Shown here in pieces: positions 13,955 to 22,193 of a DNA stretch of 64,000 nt. Under the pieces are notes generated by a model. That model did no database searches, was not told where the DNA came from, and saw only the letters and a program-made list of their open reading frames with translations. The position numbers and the translations under genes are program-made. Within the stretch, counting starts at the first letter, position 1, and every line of letters begins with the position of its first letter. Source of the stretch: Vannielia litorea (GTDB taxonomy: Bacteria; Pseudomonadota; Alphaproteobacteria; Rhodobacterales; Rhodobacteraceae); NCBI RefSeq assembly GCF_900142295.1, contig NZ_FSRL01000001.1, positions 1,116,001-1,180,000 of the forward strand. The letters run 5' to 3'.

Positions 13955-15565
13955 TCACTCCTTGGCCGTGGCGTGGCGCAGGGCGGCGGCGATGGTGGCA
14001 GCGTCGGCCTCGGCCCAGCGGGCGGCCACGTGCTGATCGGGGCGGATCAGGTAGAGCGCCGCCGGGGCCTCGCCAAGATACCGCTGGTGGAGGGCACTGG
14101 CGGGGCCCTCCGACGGCATGGCGAGCGTGGCCAGCCCATCGGGCAGGCCCTCGGGCGCCGCGCAGTTGAGGCAGAGCAGGGTGAAGCCGCCGCCCAGCCG
14201 GTTCAGCAGGAAGCCTTCGGGCAGGGGCGCATCGGGGCAAGGCGCACCGGGACGGGTGCGCGCCGGCCCGCCCGGCAGGGCATCGGCCCCGTTCAGCGGG
14301 CCATCGTCGTAGGTGCAGGGCAGCGAGAGGCGGCCGGAGTTGACCAGCGGCCGGGCGAAGGCGTGGTGCTCGGCGAGGTCGAGCACGGCATTGCGGAACA
14401 TGTGGCTGACGGGTGACTTCGGCGTGATGAAATCTGTCGAGCGGGTCGAGTTGAGGATGTTCTCGTCGGCCCCGTAGCGGCGCTCTTCGCAGTAGGTATC
14501 GAGCAGCGCATCGGGGGCCTCGCCGCGCAGCACCATGCCGAGCTTCCAGCAAAGGTTGTCGGCGTCCTGGATGCCGGAGTTCGCCCCGCGCGCGCCGAAG
14601 GGGCTGACCTGATGCGCGGAATCGCCCGCAAAGATCACCCGGTCGTGTCGGAATTTCCTCATCCGGCGGCACTGGAAGGTGTAGATTGACGTCCAGACGA
14701 TCTCGTAGTCGACATCCGCTCCGAGCATGGCGTCGAGGCGGCGGCGGACGTTTTCCTCCTTCAGCTCCTCCTTGCGGTCCACGTCCCATCCGATCTGGAA
14801 ATCCACGCGCCATTCCCCGTCGGGCTGCTTGTGCAGCAGGGTGGAGGCCCCGGCGCCGTGGGAGGGCTCGAACCAGAACCACCGCTCGGTGGGGAAGGGG
14901 GCGGCCATGGTGATGTCGGCGATCAGGAAGCTGTCCTGGAACACCCGGCCCTCGAAGTCGAGCCCGAGGATCTTGCGGGTGGGCGAGCCGGCGCCGTCGC
15001 AGGCGACGGCGTAGTGCGCCTCCAGCGTATAGGGGCCTTCGGGCGTGGTGATCTCGAGGGAGACATGGGTGCCGTGCTGGGTGAGGCCGTCGATCCGGTT
15101 GCGGCCGCGCAGGTCGATCTGCGCACCTTGTGCATTGGCCTCGCGGATGCGCTCGACAAGGAACTTTTCGAAGTAGGGTTGCTGGAGGTTGATGAAGGCC
15201 GGAAATTTGTGGCCGTCCTCGGGCAGAAGGTTGAACTCGAAGACCTTGCGATCTTCGTGGAAGACCTTGCCGAGATTCCACACGACGCCCTTGGCAAGGG
15301 CCTTCTCGCCGAAGCCGTAGCGATCGGCGATCTCCAGGCTGCGCTTGGAGAAGCAGATCGCGCGGGAGCCCTGGCCGACGCCCTCGTGGTCGTCGAGCAG
15401 AACGACGGGCAGGCCCTGCAGCCCGAGGTCGAGGGCGCAGGCCAGGCCGATGGGGCCGCCGCCGATGATGACCACGGGGTGGCGCACCGGCGTGGCCGCA
15501 TCCTGATCGGGGTGGCGGGCATAGGGGTAGAGCCTGTGGGCGAGGGGGTAACGGTCCTGGATCAT
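13955..15565 (-). CDS. FAD-dependent aromatic-ring monooxygenase (MhpA/PheA class A type)
   Basis: A 536-residue flavoprotein hydroxylase. It has the FAD dinucleotide loop IGGGPIGLACALDLG (about residues 34-48), the mid-protein DG motif (AVACDGAGSPTRKILG) and the second FAD motif VIFAGDSAHQVSPFGARG. These are features of class A phenol-type monooxygenases such as 3-(3-hydroxyphenyl)propionate hydroxylase. In a homogentisate operon it could hydroxylate 3- or 4-hydroxyphenylacetate or a related phenol to feed HmgA; the substrate is inferred from context only. The frame is open 57 codons further, but a GAGGAACC ribosome site precedes the ATG at 15565. Its end is coupled to the DUF2783 gene. Confidence 0.85.
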   Translation of the reverse strand: MIQDRYPLAHRLYPYARHPDQDAATPVRHPVVIIGGGPIGLACALDLGLQGLPVVLLDDHEGVGQGSRAICFSKRSLEIADRYGFGEKALAKGVVWNLGKVFHEDRKVFEFNLLPEDGHKFPAFINLQQPYFEKFLVERIREANAQGAQIDLRGRNRIDGLTQHGTHVSLEITTPEGPYTLEAHYAVACDGAGSPTRKILGLDFEGRVFQDSFLIADITMAAPFPTERWFWFEPSHGAGASTLLHKQPDGEWRVDFQIGWDVDRKEELKEENVRRRLDAMLGADVDYEIVWTSIYTFQCRRMRKFRHDRVIFAGDSAHQVSPFGARGANSGIQDADNLCWKLGMVLRGEAPDALLDTYCEERRYGADENILNSTRSTDFITPKSPVSHMFRNAVLDLAEHHAFARPLVNSGRLSLPCTYDDGPLNGADALPGGPARTRPGAPCPDAPLPEGFLLNRLGGGFTLLCLNCAAPEGLPDGLATLAMPSEGPASALHQRYLGEAPAALYLIRPDQHVAARWAEADAATIAAALRHATAKE

Positions 15566-15608
15566 CGGTTCCTCCCGGTGCACGAAATGTCTGCGAAGAT
15601 GCGGTGGG

Positions 15609-16559
15609 TCAGCCCTGCAGGGCGGCCCACATCGCCTTGTCGCGCTCGGCGGTCCAGATGCGGGGCGTGTCGATGCCCTGGGCCTCGTCGAAGGCTCGGG
15701 CGACGTTGAAGGGCAGGCAGTGCTCGTAGATCGCATAGTCGGCGAACTTGGGATCGCAGGCGGCGCGGACGGCGTCCCAGGCCTCTTTCAGCGTGCCGCC
15801 CCGGGCCGCGACCTTGGCGGCGGGCGCGTAGGTGGAGGCGACGAAATCGCGGGTGTTCTCGATGGCGGCATTGACCATCTCGCGCCCGATGAGCGCATCG
15901 CCCCGGCCCGGTGCGATGGCGTCGAGATCGTAGGCCTTGATCGCGTCGAGGGTCTTGCCCCAGTCGCCGAAGTGCCCGTCGCCGCAGTAGCAGGCGGAGT
16001 GGTATTCGACGATGTCGCCGGTGAACATGACGTTCTGGTCGGGTACGTGGATCACGATGTCACCCGCCGTATGGGCGCGGCCGAGTTGCATGAGATCGAC
16101 CCTGCGCTGCCCCAGGAACACGCTCATGCGGCCGCTGAAGGTGGTGGTGGGCCAGGTCAGGCCGGGGATGCTCTCATGGCCCTCGAAGAGACGGGGGAAG
16201 CGGTCGAACTCGCTGTCCCAGTCCTCCTGCCCGCGTTCGGCGACCATGCTGCGGGCCTTGTCGGACATGATGATCTGATCTGCGCCGAAGGCGGAGGCGC
16301 CGAGCACGCGGACGGCGTGGTAGTGGGTGAGCACCACGTGGCTGATCGGCTTGTCGGTGACGGAGCGGACGCAGTCGATCACCTTGTTCGCCAGCCGGGG
16401 CGTGGCCTGGGCCTCGACGATCATCACGCTGTCGTCGCCGATGATGACGCCGGAGTTGGGGTCGCCCTCTGCGGTGAAGGCATAGAGACCCTCGCCCACT
16501 TCAGTGAAGCTGATGGTCTTTTCGGTCATGTCTCCGGCAGAGGCGAAGGCTTTGGCCAT
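15609..16559 (-). CDS. metallo-beta-lactamase-fold hydrolase with degenerate metal motif
   Basis: A 316-residue MBL-fold protein. The first metal motif reads THYHAVRVLG, so the two first histidines of HxHxDH are kept but the Asp-His pair is replaced by Arg-Val. A later metal-ligand histidine (GRAHTAGD) and the bridging aspartate (MFTGDIVEYHS) are present. Site 1 could thus still bind zinc while site 2 lacks its usual ligands, so the enzyme may be mononuclear or use other residues. It lies 43 bases upstream of the FAD monooxygenase in the homogentisate operon and may hydrolyse a lactone or ester intermediate. The ATG at 16559 follows GGAAACGC. Confidence 0.8.
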   Translation of the reverse strand: MAKAFASAGDMTEKTISFTEVGEGLYAFTAEGDPNSGVIIGDDSVMIVEAQATPRLANKVIDCVRSVTDKPISHVVLTHYHAVRVLGASAFGADQIIMSDKARSMVAERGQEDWDSEFDRFPRLFEGHESIPGLTWPTTTFSGRMSVFLGQRRVDLMQLGRAHTAGDIVIHVPDQNVMFTGDIVEYHSACYCGDGHFGDWGKTLDAIKAYDLDAIAPGRGDALIGREMVNAAIENTRDFVASTYAPAAKVAARGGTLKEAWDAVRAACDPKFADYAIYEHCLPFNVARAFDEAQGIDTPRIWTAERDKAMWAALQG

Positions 16560-16679
16560 GGTGCGTTTCCTTTTTCGTGGCGCCGAAGAGATCTGATACC
16601 TCCGGCGGGGATATTTTCAGCAAGAAGATGAGGCGGTTGGGAGTTGCGGCTTCAGGGTGTGTCGTGCTCTGGTCGGCCC

Positions 16680-17240
16680 ATGAGACGCGTGCATTACGGG
16701 TACTGGCTGGCGTTGGCGATCACGGTGGTGATGGCCGCTGTGATGTTGTGGTGGGGGCGCGAGCCGATCTGCAAATGCGGATATGTGAAGCTCTGGCATG
16801 GCGCGGTGGTCAGCTCGGAGAACTCGCAGCACATCACCGACTGGTACACGCCGAGCCACATCATTCACGGGCTGCTGTTTTACGGGCTGCTGTGGCTGGT
16901 GGCATGGAAGCTGCCGCTGGGCTGGCGTTTTGCCATCGCCACCGCCATCGAGGCGGGCTGGGAGCTGCTGGAGAACACCGACAGGGTGATCGAGCATTAC
17001 CGGGCCGTTACCATCTCGCTCGATTACTACGGCGACTCGGTGCTGAACTCGGTCTGCGACGTGGCGGCCATGTGGCTGGGCTTTGCGCTGGCGCGGAAAC
17101 TGCCGGTCTGGGCCAGCGTGGTGCTGGCCCTCGGGTTCGAGGCCTTCACCACCTGGATGATCCGCGACGGGCTGGCCCTGAACGTGCTGATGCTGCTCTG
17201 GCCGCTCGAGGCGGTGAAGGACTGGCAGGGCGCGCTCTAG
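16680..17240 (+). CDS. DUF2585 integral membrane protein
   Basis: A 186-residue membrane protein with about five hydrophobic helices (residues 6-25, 61-80, 85-100, 125-160 and 165-182). A conserved-looking polar patch (EAGWELLENTDRVIEHYR, then ISLDYYGDSVLNSVCD) lies near the middle. This pattern belongs to the DUF2585 (UPF0314-type) family of alphaproteobacterial proteins with no known function. It is the only plus-strand gene inside the homogentisate cluster: divergent from the MBL gene and overlapping the fumarylacetoacetase end by four bases. An ATG at 16680 is preferred; an alternative in-frame start at 16644 lacks a ribosome site. Confidence 0.8.
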   Translation: MRRVHYGYWLALAITVVMAAVMLWWGREPICKCGYVKLWHGAVVSSENSQHITDWYTPSHIIHGLLFYGLLWLVAWKLPLGWRFAIATAIEAGWELLENTDRVIEHYRAVTISLDYYGDSVLNSVCDVAAMWLGFALARKLPVWASVVLALGFEAFTTWMIRDGLALNVLMLLWPLEAVKDWQGAL

Positions 17241-18493
17241 GGCCATTTCACCGCCGGGAGGATCTTGCCGGTGCAGGGGCCGAAGCCGATGCGGTAGCCG
17301 TCGCCCTGGGCGTGGCCCTCCAGCGTGAGGGTATCGCCGTCTTCGATGAAGGTGCGGGTCTCACCGGTGTCGAGCGTCAGGGGCTCCTTGCCGCCCCAGG
17401 TGACCTCGAGGAGAGAGCCGTAGCTGGATTTGTCTGCGCCCGAGATGGTGCCGGAGCCGAGCAGGTCGCCCGCGTTCATCGCGCAGCCCGAGGTGCTGTG
17501 GTGGGCGAGTTGCTGGGCGGCGGAGTAATACATCTCGCTGTAGTTGGTGTTGGAGAAGGTCGTGGCACGGGCCGCGCCCTCGGGCTGGATCGCGGCGGAG
17601 AGCTTGATGTCGAAGAGGCCGGGGCGGGGCTCTTCGAGGTAGGGCAGCAGGGGCTTTTCGCGGGCGGGCGTCGAGGTGCGGAAGGGCTCCAGCGCCGCCG
17701 TGGTCACGATCCAGGGGCTGATGGTGGTGGCGAAGGCCTTGGCCTGGAACGGGCCGAGGGGCTGATACTCCCATGCCTGGATGTCACGGGCGGACCAGTC
17801 GTTGAGCAGGACGTAGCCGAAGATCATCTGCTCGGCCTGGGCCACGCTGACGGGCTGGCCCATCTCGGAGGAGGTTCCCACGACGGCGCCCATCTCGAGC
17901 TCGATGTCGAGGCGTTTGCAGGGGCCGAAGCCGGGCATCTCGGCGTCGGGCGCCTTGGTCTGGCCGTTGGGGCGGTGGACCGGCGTGCCGGAGACGACCA
18001 CAGTGGAGGCGCGCCCGTTGTAGCCGATGGGGATGTGCAGCCAGTTGGGCGGCAGGGCATTCTCGGCCCCGCGGAACATGGTGCCGACGTTGGTGGCATG
18101 CTGGCGGCCTGCGTAGAAGTCGGTGTATTCCGACACGAGGAAGGGCATGTGCAGTTCGGCCTCCCCCATCGGCACGAGAAACGGCTGGACGGCGGCAGCC
18201 TTGGCGGAGCCTTCGGAGAGCAGCTCGGTCAGGGTGGCGCGAAGCTCGCCCCAGGCGCGTGGCCCGAGTTCCATCACCTCGTTCCAGAAAGGCACATCGA
18301 ACACCGGCACATCAGCGAGCGTGACCAGGCCGGCCTCTTCGACCGCGGCCATGTCGAGGATCATGTCGCCGATGGCGACGCCGCAGCGGGGCTCGTCATC
18401 GCCCCGCGAGAACACGCCATAGGGCAGGTTGTTGAGGGGGAAGGGGTGGTTTTCGGCGTTGGCCGAAGCGACCCAGCTTTTCATCAGGGGCAT
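17237..18493 (-). CDS. fahA: fumarylacetoacetase
   Basis: A 418-residue FAA-hydrolase that splits fumarylacetoacetate into fumarate and acetoacetate, the last step of tyrosine/homogentisate breakdown. The N-terminal domain opens with KSWVASANAENHPFPLNNLPYG. The catalytic domain holds LGPCKRLDIELEMG-like metal-binding segments (seen as FGPCKRLDIELEMGAVVG) and YVLLNDWSARDIQAWEYQPLG. The length matches the eukaryotic-type enzyme. AAGGAAA before the first ATG (18493) supports that start over the ATG three codons later. It sits 75 bases downstream of hmgA in the same operon. Confidence 0.96.
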   Translation of the reverse strand: MPLMKSWVASANAENHPFPLNNLPYGVFSRGDDEPRCGVAIGDMILDMAAVEEAGLVTLADVPVFDVPFWNEVMELGPRAWGELRATLTELLSEGSAKAAAVQPFLVPMGEAELHMPFLVSEYTDFYAGRQHATNVGTMFRGAENALPPNWLHIPIGYNGRASTVVVSGTPVHRPNGQTKAPDAEMPGFGPCKRLDIELEMGAVVGTSSEMGQPVSVAQAEQMIFGYVLLNDWSARDIQAWEYQPLGPFQAKAFATTISPWIVTTAALEPFRTSTPAREKPLLPYLEEPRPGLFDIKLSAAIQPEGAARATTFSNTNYSEMYYSAAQQLAHHSTSGCAMNAGDLLGSGTISGADKSSYGSLLEVTWGGKEPLTLDTGETRTFIEDGDTLTLEGHAQGDGYRIGFGPCTGKILPAVKWP

Positions 18494-18568
18494 TGTGCGC
18501 GGTTTCCTTGGGGTGATTGGTTGGCATCCACCCTACGCAGGACGCAGGGTGGATGAAACCGACCGGAG

Positions 18569-19924
18569 TTACTTCTTGCCCGGCGTGCCGTCGAACTTCT
18601 TCTCCAGCGTTTCCCAGCAGTCGATGTAGTTGTCCTGCAGGGGCGCCTCGTTGGCCGCGAAGGCGGTGAGGTGCTGGGGAAAGCGGGTTTCGAACATGAA
18701 GCTCATGGTGTTGTCGAGCTTGTGGGGCTTCAACTCGGCGTTCGACGCTCCCTCGAAGGCGTCGCGGTCGGGGCCGTGGGGCAGCATCATGTTGTGGAGC
18801 GACATACCGCCGGGGACGAAGCCCTGCGGTTTGGCATCATACTGGCCGTAGATGTTGCCCATCAGCTCGGACATGATGTTCTTGTGATACCACGGCGGGC
18901 GGAAGGTGTTTTCGGCCACCATCCAGCGCTCGCGGAAGAGCACGAAGTCGATGTTGGCTGTGCCGGGCACGCCGGAGGGGGCCGTGAGCACAGTGAAGAT
19001 CGAGGGGTCGGGGTGATCGAAGAGGATCGCGCCGACCGGGCAGTAGGTGCTCAGGTCGTATTTGTAGGGCGCGTAGTTGCCGTGCCAGGCGACCACGTCG
19101 AGCGGGCTCTGGGCGATCTTCGTTTCGTGGAACTGGCCGCACCACTTGATGGTCAGCGTGGAGGGCACCTCGCGGTCCTCGAACGCGGCCACGGGGGCCT
19201 TGAAGTCACGCGGGTTGGCGAGGCAGTTGGCACCGATGGGGCCGCGACCGGGCAGCTCGAACTTCTGGCCGTAGTTCTCGCAGACGAAACCGCGGGCCGG
19301 GCCTTCAAGCACTTCGACCCGGTAGACGAGGCCGCGCGGGACGATGGCGATCTCCTGTGGTGCCAGGTCGATCACGCCGAGCTCGGTGGCAAAGCGCAGC
19401 CTGCCCTCCTGGGGAACCACCAGCAACTCGCTGTCCGCTGAGTAAAAATAGGCGTCTTCCATGGAGGCGGTGACGAGGTAGATGTGGCTCGCCATGCCCA
19501 CTTGAGTGTTCACGTCGCCCGCCGTGGTCATGGTGCGCATGCCGGTGAGCCAGGTGAGGGGCTCGTCGGAATGGGGCACCGGATCCCAGCGGTACTGACC
19601 CAGCGAGGTGACGTTGTCGACCACGTTGGGGGAGGACACCCAGTAGGGCAGGTCGATCCGCTCGTAGCGGTGCGAGTGCTTCACCGAGGGCCGGATCCGA
19701 TAGGTCCAGGTGCGCTCGGGCGGGTCGGCGGTGAAGGCGGTGCCGGAGAGCTGCTCGCCGTAGAGGCCGTAGTTGCACTTTTGCGGCGAGTTCATGCCCT
19801 GGGGCAGGGCACCGGGCAGGGCCTCGGTCTCGAAGTCGTTGCCGAAGCCGGGCATGTAGCCGGGCGTGGTGCCGATGTGGCTCGGGGCCTGGGTCAGGCC
19901 GGCGGGCTTGGATTGGTCGTTCAT
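18569..19924 (-). CDS. hmgA: homogentisate 1,2-dioxygenase
   Basis: A 451-residue non-haem iron dioxygenase that opens homogentisate to maleylacetoacetate. Family landmarks are [20 protein letters not shown] near the N-terminus, the central [41 protein letters not shown], and the iron-site region [32 protein letters not shown] precedes the ATG at 19924, and the longer open frame to 19975 has no support. It is the first gene of the catabolic operon and is divergent from a MarR regulator. No maleylacetoacetate isomerase gene is seen in the cluster. Confidence 0.97.
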   Translation of the reverse strand: MNDQSKPAGLTQAPSHIGTTPGYMPGFGNDFETEALPGALPQGMNSPQKCNYGLYGEQLSGTAFTADPPERTWTYRIRPSVKHSHRYERIDLPYWVSSPNVVDNVTSLGQYRWDPVPHSDEPLTWLTGMRTMTTAGDVNTQVGMASHIYLVTASMEDAYFYSADSELLVVPQEGRLRFATELGVIDLAPQEIAIVPRGLVYRVEVLEGPARGFVCENYGQKFELPGRGPIGANCLANPRDFKAPVAAFEDREVPSTLTIKWCGQFHETKIAQSPLDVVAWHGNYAPYKYDLSTYCPVGAILFDHPDPSIFTVLTAPSGVPGTANIDFVLFRERWMVAENTFRPPWYHKNIMSELMGNIYGQYDAKPQGFVPGGMSLHNMMLPHGPDRDAFEGASNAELKPHKLDNTMSFMFETRFPQHLTAFAANEAPLQDNYIDCWETLEKKFDGTPGKK

Positions 19925-19953
19925 GGCGCGTCCTCCTGTTGCGGCGGTGATAA

Positions 19954-19971
19954 TAGTTGAAAATGTAACTA
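19954..19971. promoter_or_regulatory. candidate operator between hmgA and its MarR regulator
   Basis: TAGTT (19954-19958) and AACTA (19967-19971) form an inverted repeat with an 8-base spacer in the 67-base divergent gap. Its position fits a MarR-type repressor site controlling both directions. The match is short. Confidence 0.45.
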
Positions 19972-19991
19972 ACAAGAGGCATCACGGGAGA

Positions 19992-20414
19992 ATGAGCTTT
20001 GATCTGACAGACTTCCTGCCCTATCTCCTCAACCAGGCCGCAGAAGCCGCGAGCCTTGATTTTCAGCGGGAATACAAGGCCCGCTACGGGATGCTGCGCA
20101 CCGAATGGCGGGTGCTGTTTCATCTCGGGCGCTACGGCGACATGAGCGCGCGCGACATCGTGGAGCGGGCGATGATCCACAAGACCAAGGTGAGTCGGGC
20201 GGTGGCGGCGCTCGAGGAGCGGCGGTTTCTGGTGCGCTCGGAGGTGGAGGAGGACCGGCGGCGGGAGGTGCTCTCGATCACGCCGGCGGGGCGCGAGGCC
20301 TTCGGGGAACTCACGGCGCTGGCGGAGGCGCATGATGCGGCGCTCCTGCGCGGCGTCTCGGAGGCCGATGCGGCCGTGGTGCGGCGGGTGCTGCGGCAGA
20401 TCGCCGGGCTCTAG
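19992..20414 (+). CDS. MarR family regulator, probable repressor of homogentisate genes
   Basis: A 140-residue winged-helix protein. The recognition region is DIVERAMIHKTKVSRAVAALEERRFL (about residues 54-79, quoted as adjoining parts), followed by the wing EVEEDRRREVLSITPAG. It starts 67 bases from the divergent hmgA start and shares an inverted-repeat operator with it, so it likely plays the HmgR role, sensing homogentisate. The stop overlaps the lcdH stop region by four bases in convergent orientation. The regulator is certain; the target is inferred from divergence. Confidence 0.88.
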   Translation: MSFDLTDFLPYLLNQAAEAASLDFQREYKARYGMLRTEWRVLFHLGRYGDMSARDIVERAMIHKTKVSRAVAALEERRFLVRSEVEEDRRREVLSITPAGREAFGELTALAEAHDAALLRGVSEADAAVVRRVLRQIAGL

Positions 20415-21817
20415 CGAGACCCGGCTTGCGCATGGGGCGCGGCCAGCTCCCGATGGGCCGCGGCATAGGCTTGCAGCCTCTCGGCCACGTCCGGCGCGGG
20501 CGGGGCGGAGCGGCGGGTGGCGAGGTCGATGTGCAGCAGCAGTTGGGTGCAGGTGGCGGAGAGGGTCTCTCCGACCCACATTTCGTGGTGCATCCTGAGT
20601 TTCTTGCCCTCCGCCAGCAGGATCGTGGTGCGCACCTCGCAGGTCTCGCCCGCCTGGGTCTCGGCAAGGTAGCGGATGTGGTTGTCGACGGTGAACCAGG
20701 TGGCGCCCTGGGTGCCGGGGCTCTCGGGCCCCATGCCGATGGCCACCAGGATGGTATCGCCCGCATCCGACCAGAGCTGGCCATAGCGGCTTTCGTTCAT
20801 GTGGCCGTTGTAGTCGGTCCAGTCCACGGGGATGGTGCGGCGCAGGGTGACCAGCGGCGCCGGGCCGGGCGGCGGCGGCGGGGGCGTGAGGGATTGTTCA
20901 TGCGCGTTCAGCAGCTTGCCGGCACCGGCGTTGCGCTGCTTGAGGGCGCGGAGGAGGGCCACGAGGTTGTGGTCGCGCAGCGTGGTCAGAGCCTCGGTGG
21001 AGAGGTGGCCGGACTGGGCGTCTGACTGGGCGGCGATCTTTTGCACCAGAGCCGCGTCGAGGTCGGGCACATCGGTGAGGTGGCTCCAGGGCCATTTCAG
21101 CGCGGGGCCGAACTGGGCGAGAAACTGGGCAAAGCCGCCCTCGCCGCCGCCGAGGCGGTAGGTCTCGAAGAGGCCCATCTGGGCCCATCGCAGGCCAAAG
21201 CCCATGCGGATGGCCTCGTCGATCTGGCCGGTTGTCGCCACGCCGTCGTTGACCAGCCAGAGCGCCTCGCGCCAGACCGACTCGAGCAGCCGGTCGGCGA
21301 TATGGCCGTCGATTTCGGCCGTGATCTCAAGCGGATACATGCCGATCCTGGTGAGGATCGCGGCGGCCTGGGCTGTCTCTGGCCCGACCAGTTCGACCAG
21401 CGGGAGCAGGTAGACCGGGTTGAACGGGTGGGCGACGATCACGCGCCCCGTGCCGCCGTTGAGCGCCGTGGGGGTAAAGCCGGAGGTGGAGGAGGCGAGC
21501 ACCGCGTCGGGCGCGGCGTGCTCCAGCACCTCTCGCCAGATTTCGTGTTTGAGATCAAGGCGTTCCGGGGCGCTCTCCTGCACCCAGGCGGCCCCCCTTA
21601 CGGCCTCTTCCAGCGTACCGAAACGCAACGACCCTTCGGGCGGCAGGGCCACCTCGGAGAGCATGGGCAGCACCCGGCGGGCGGCGGCGAGCGTGGCATC
21701 GAGCCGGGCCTCGGCTCCCGACGCAGGGTCATGAACCGCTACGTCCCACCCGGCGAGCAGGAAGCGGGCGGCCCAGCCGGCACCGATGACGCCGGTGCCG
21801 AGGATCGCGGCCTTCAT
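20411..21817 (-). CDS. lcdH: L-carnitine dehydrogenase fused to a betainyl-CoA-type thioesterase domain
   Basis: A 468-residue fusion. Residues 1-315 form a 3-hydroxyacyl-CoA-dehydrogenase-type NAD enzyme (GTGVIGAGWAARF near the N-terminus; LASSTSGFTP; VAHPFNPVYLLPLVELVG), which would oxidise L-carnitine to 3-dehydrocarnitine. A Pro-rich linker at about 320-330 leads to a hotdog domain with the 4HBT motif DWTDYNGHMNESRYGQLWSDAG, which would release betaine from betainyl-CoA. The BKACE enzyme that links these two steps is encoded two genes upstream, so the operon covers carnitine to glycine betaine. ATG 21817 overlaps the preceding gene's stop by four bases. Confidence 0.9.
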   Translation of the reverse strand: MKAAILGTGVIGAGWAARFLLAGWDVAVHDPASGAEARLDATLAAARRVLPMLSEVALPPEGSLRFGTLEEAVRGAAWVQESAPERLDLKHEIWREVLEHAAPDAVLASSTSGFTPTALNGGTGRVIVAHPFNPVYLLPLVELVGPETAQAAAILTRIGMYPLEITAEIDGHIADRLLESVWREALWLVNDGVATTGQIDEAIRMGFGLRWAQMGLFETYRLGGGEGGFAQFLAQFGPALKWPWSHLTDVPDLDAALVQKIAAQSDAQSGHLSTEALTTLRDHNLVALLRALKQRNAGAGKLLNAHEQSLTPPPPPPGPAPLVTLRRTIPVDWTDYNGHMNESRYGQLWSDAGDTILVAIGMGPESPGTQGATWFTVDNHIRYLAETQAGETCEVRTTILLAEGKKLRMHHEMWVGETLSATCTQLLLHIDLATRRSAPPAPDVAERLQAYAAAHRELAAPHAQAGSR

Positions 21818-22161
21818 CGGCACCGCACGCGCTCGACCATGTAGCCCTCGTCCCACCAGTAGAGACGGTCATCTCCGGTGAGCATGAGGAGAACGTTCTG
21901 TTCGTAGCTCTCGCCTTCGCCCGTGCAACTCATCGTCACCGACCATGCAGAGCCGGAAGGATGCGGCTCGGCGGAGATGATGTCACACCCGTTCTCGTAG
22001 CCCAGGAACTCGGTGTCGGCGAGATAGATCGGCGCCTCGGGCACCTCGCCTTGCGTGTTGGCGCACCAGGCCGGGTCGGCGGCCCAGTATCCGGCCCAGG
22101 GCGGGATCTCGGCGGCGGCGGGTGAGGCGAGGCAGGCGAGGGCGAGGGCAATGCGTTTCAT
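21814..22161 (-). CDS. small exported protein of unknown function in the carnitine operon
   Basis: A 115-residue protein with a clear signal peptide (MKRIALALACLASPAAAE). The mature part is about 97 residues with four cysteines (WCANTQGE, NGCDI, MSCTGEG and the C-terminal RCR), suggesting two disulfides, and many aromatic residues. I do not recognise a named family. Its stop overlaps the carnitine dehydrogenase start (ATGA), and it begins 32 bases after the BKACE gene, so it is embedded in that operon. It may act in periplasmic binding or envelope maintenance; no function is claimed. Confidence 0.75.
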   Translation of the reverse strand: MKRIALALACLASPAAAEIPPWAGYWAADPAWCANTQGEVPEAPIYLADTEFLGYENGCDIISAEPHPSGSAWSVTMSCTGEGESYEQNVLLMLTGDDRLYWWDEGYMVERVRCR

Positions 22162-22193
22162 CGAGAGTGTCCCTGAAATGGTTTACAAAGTTT

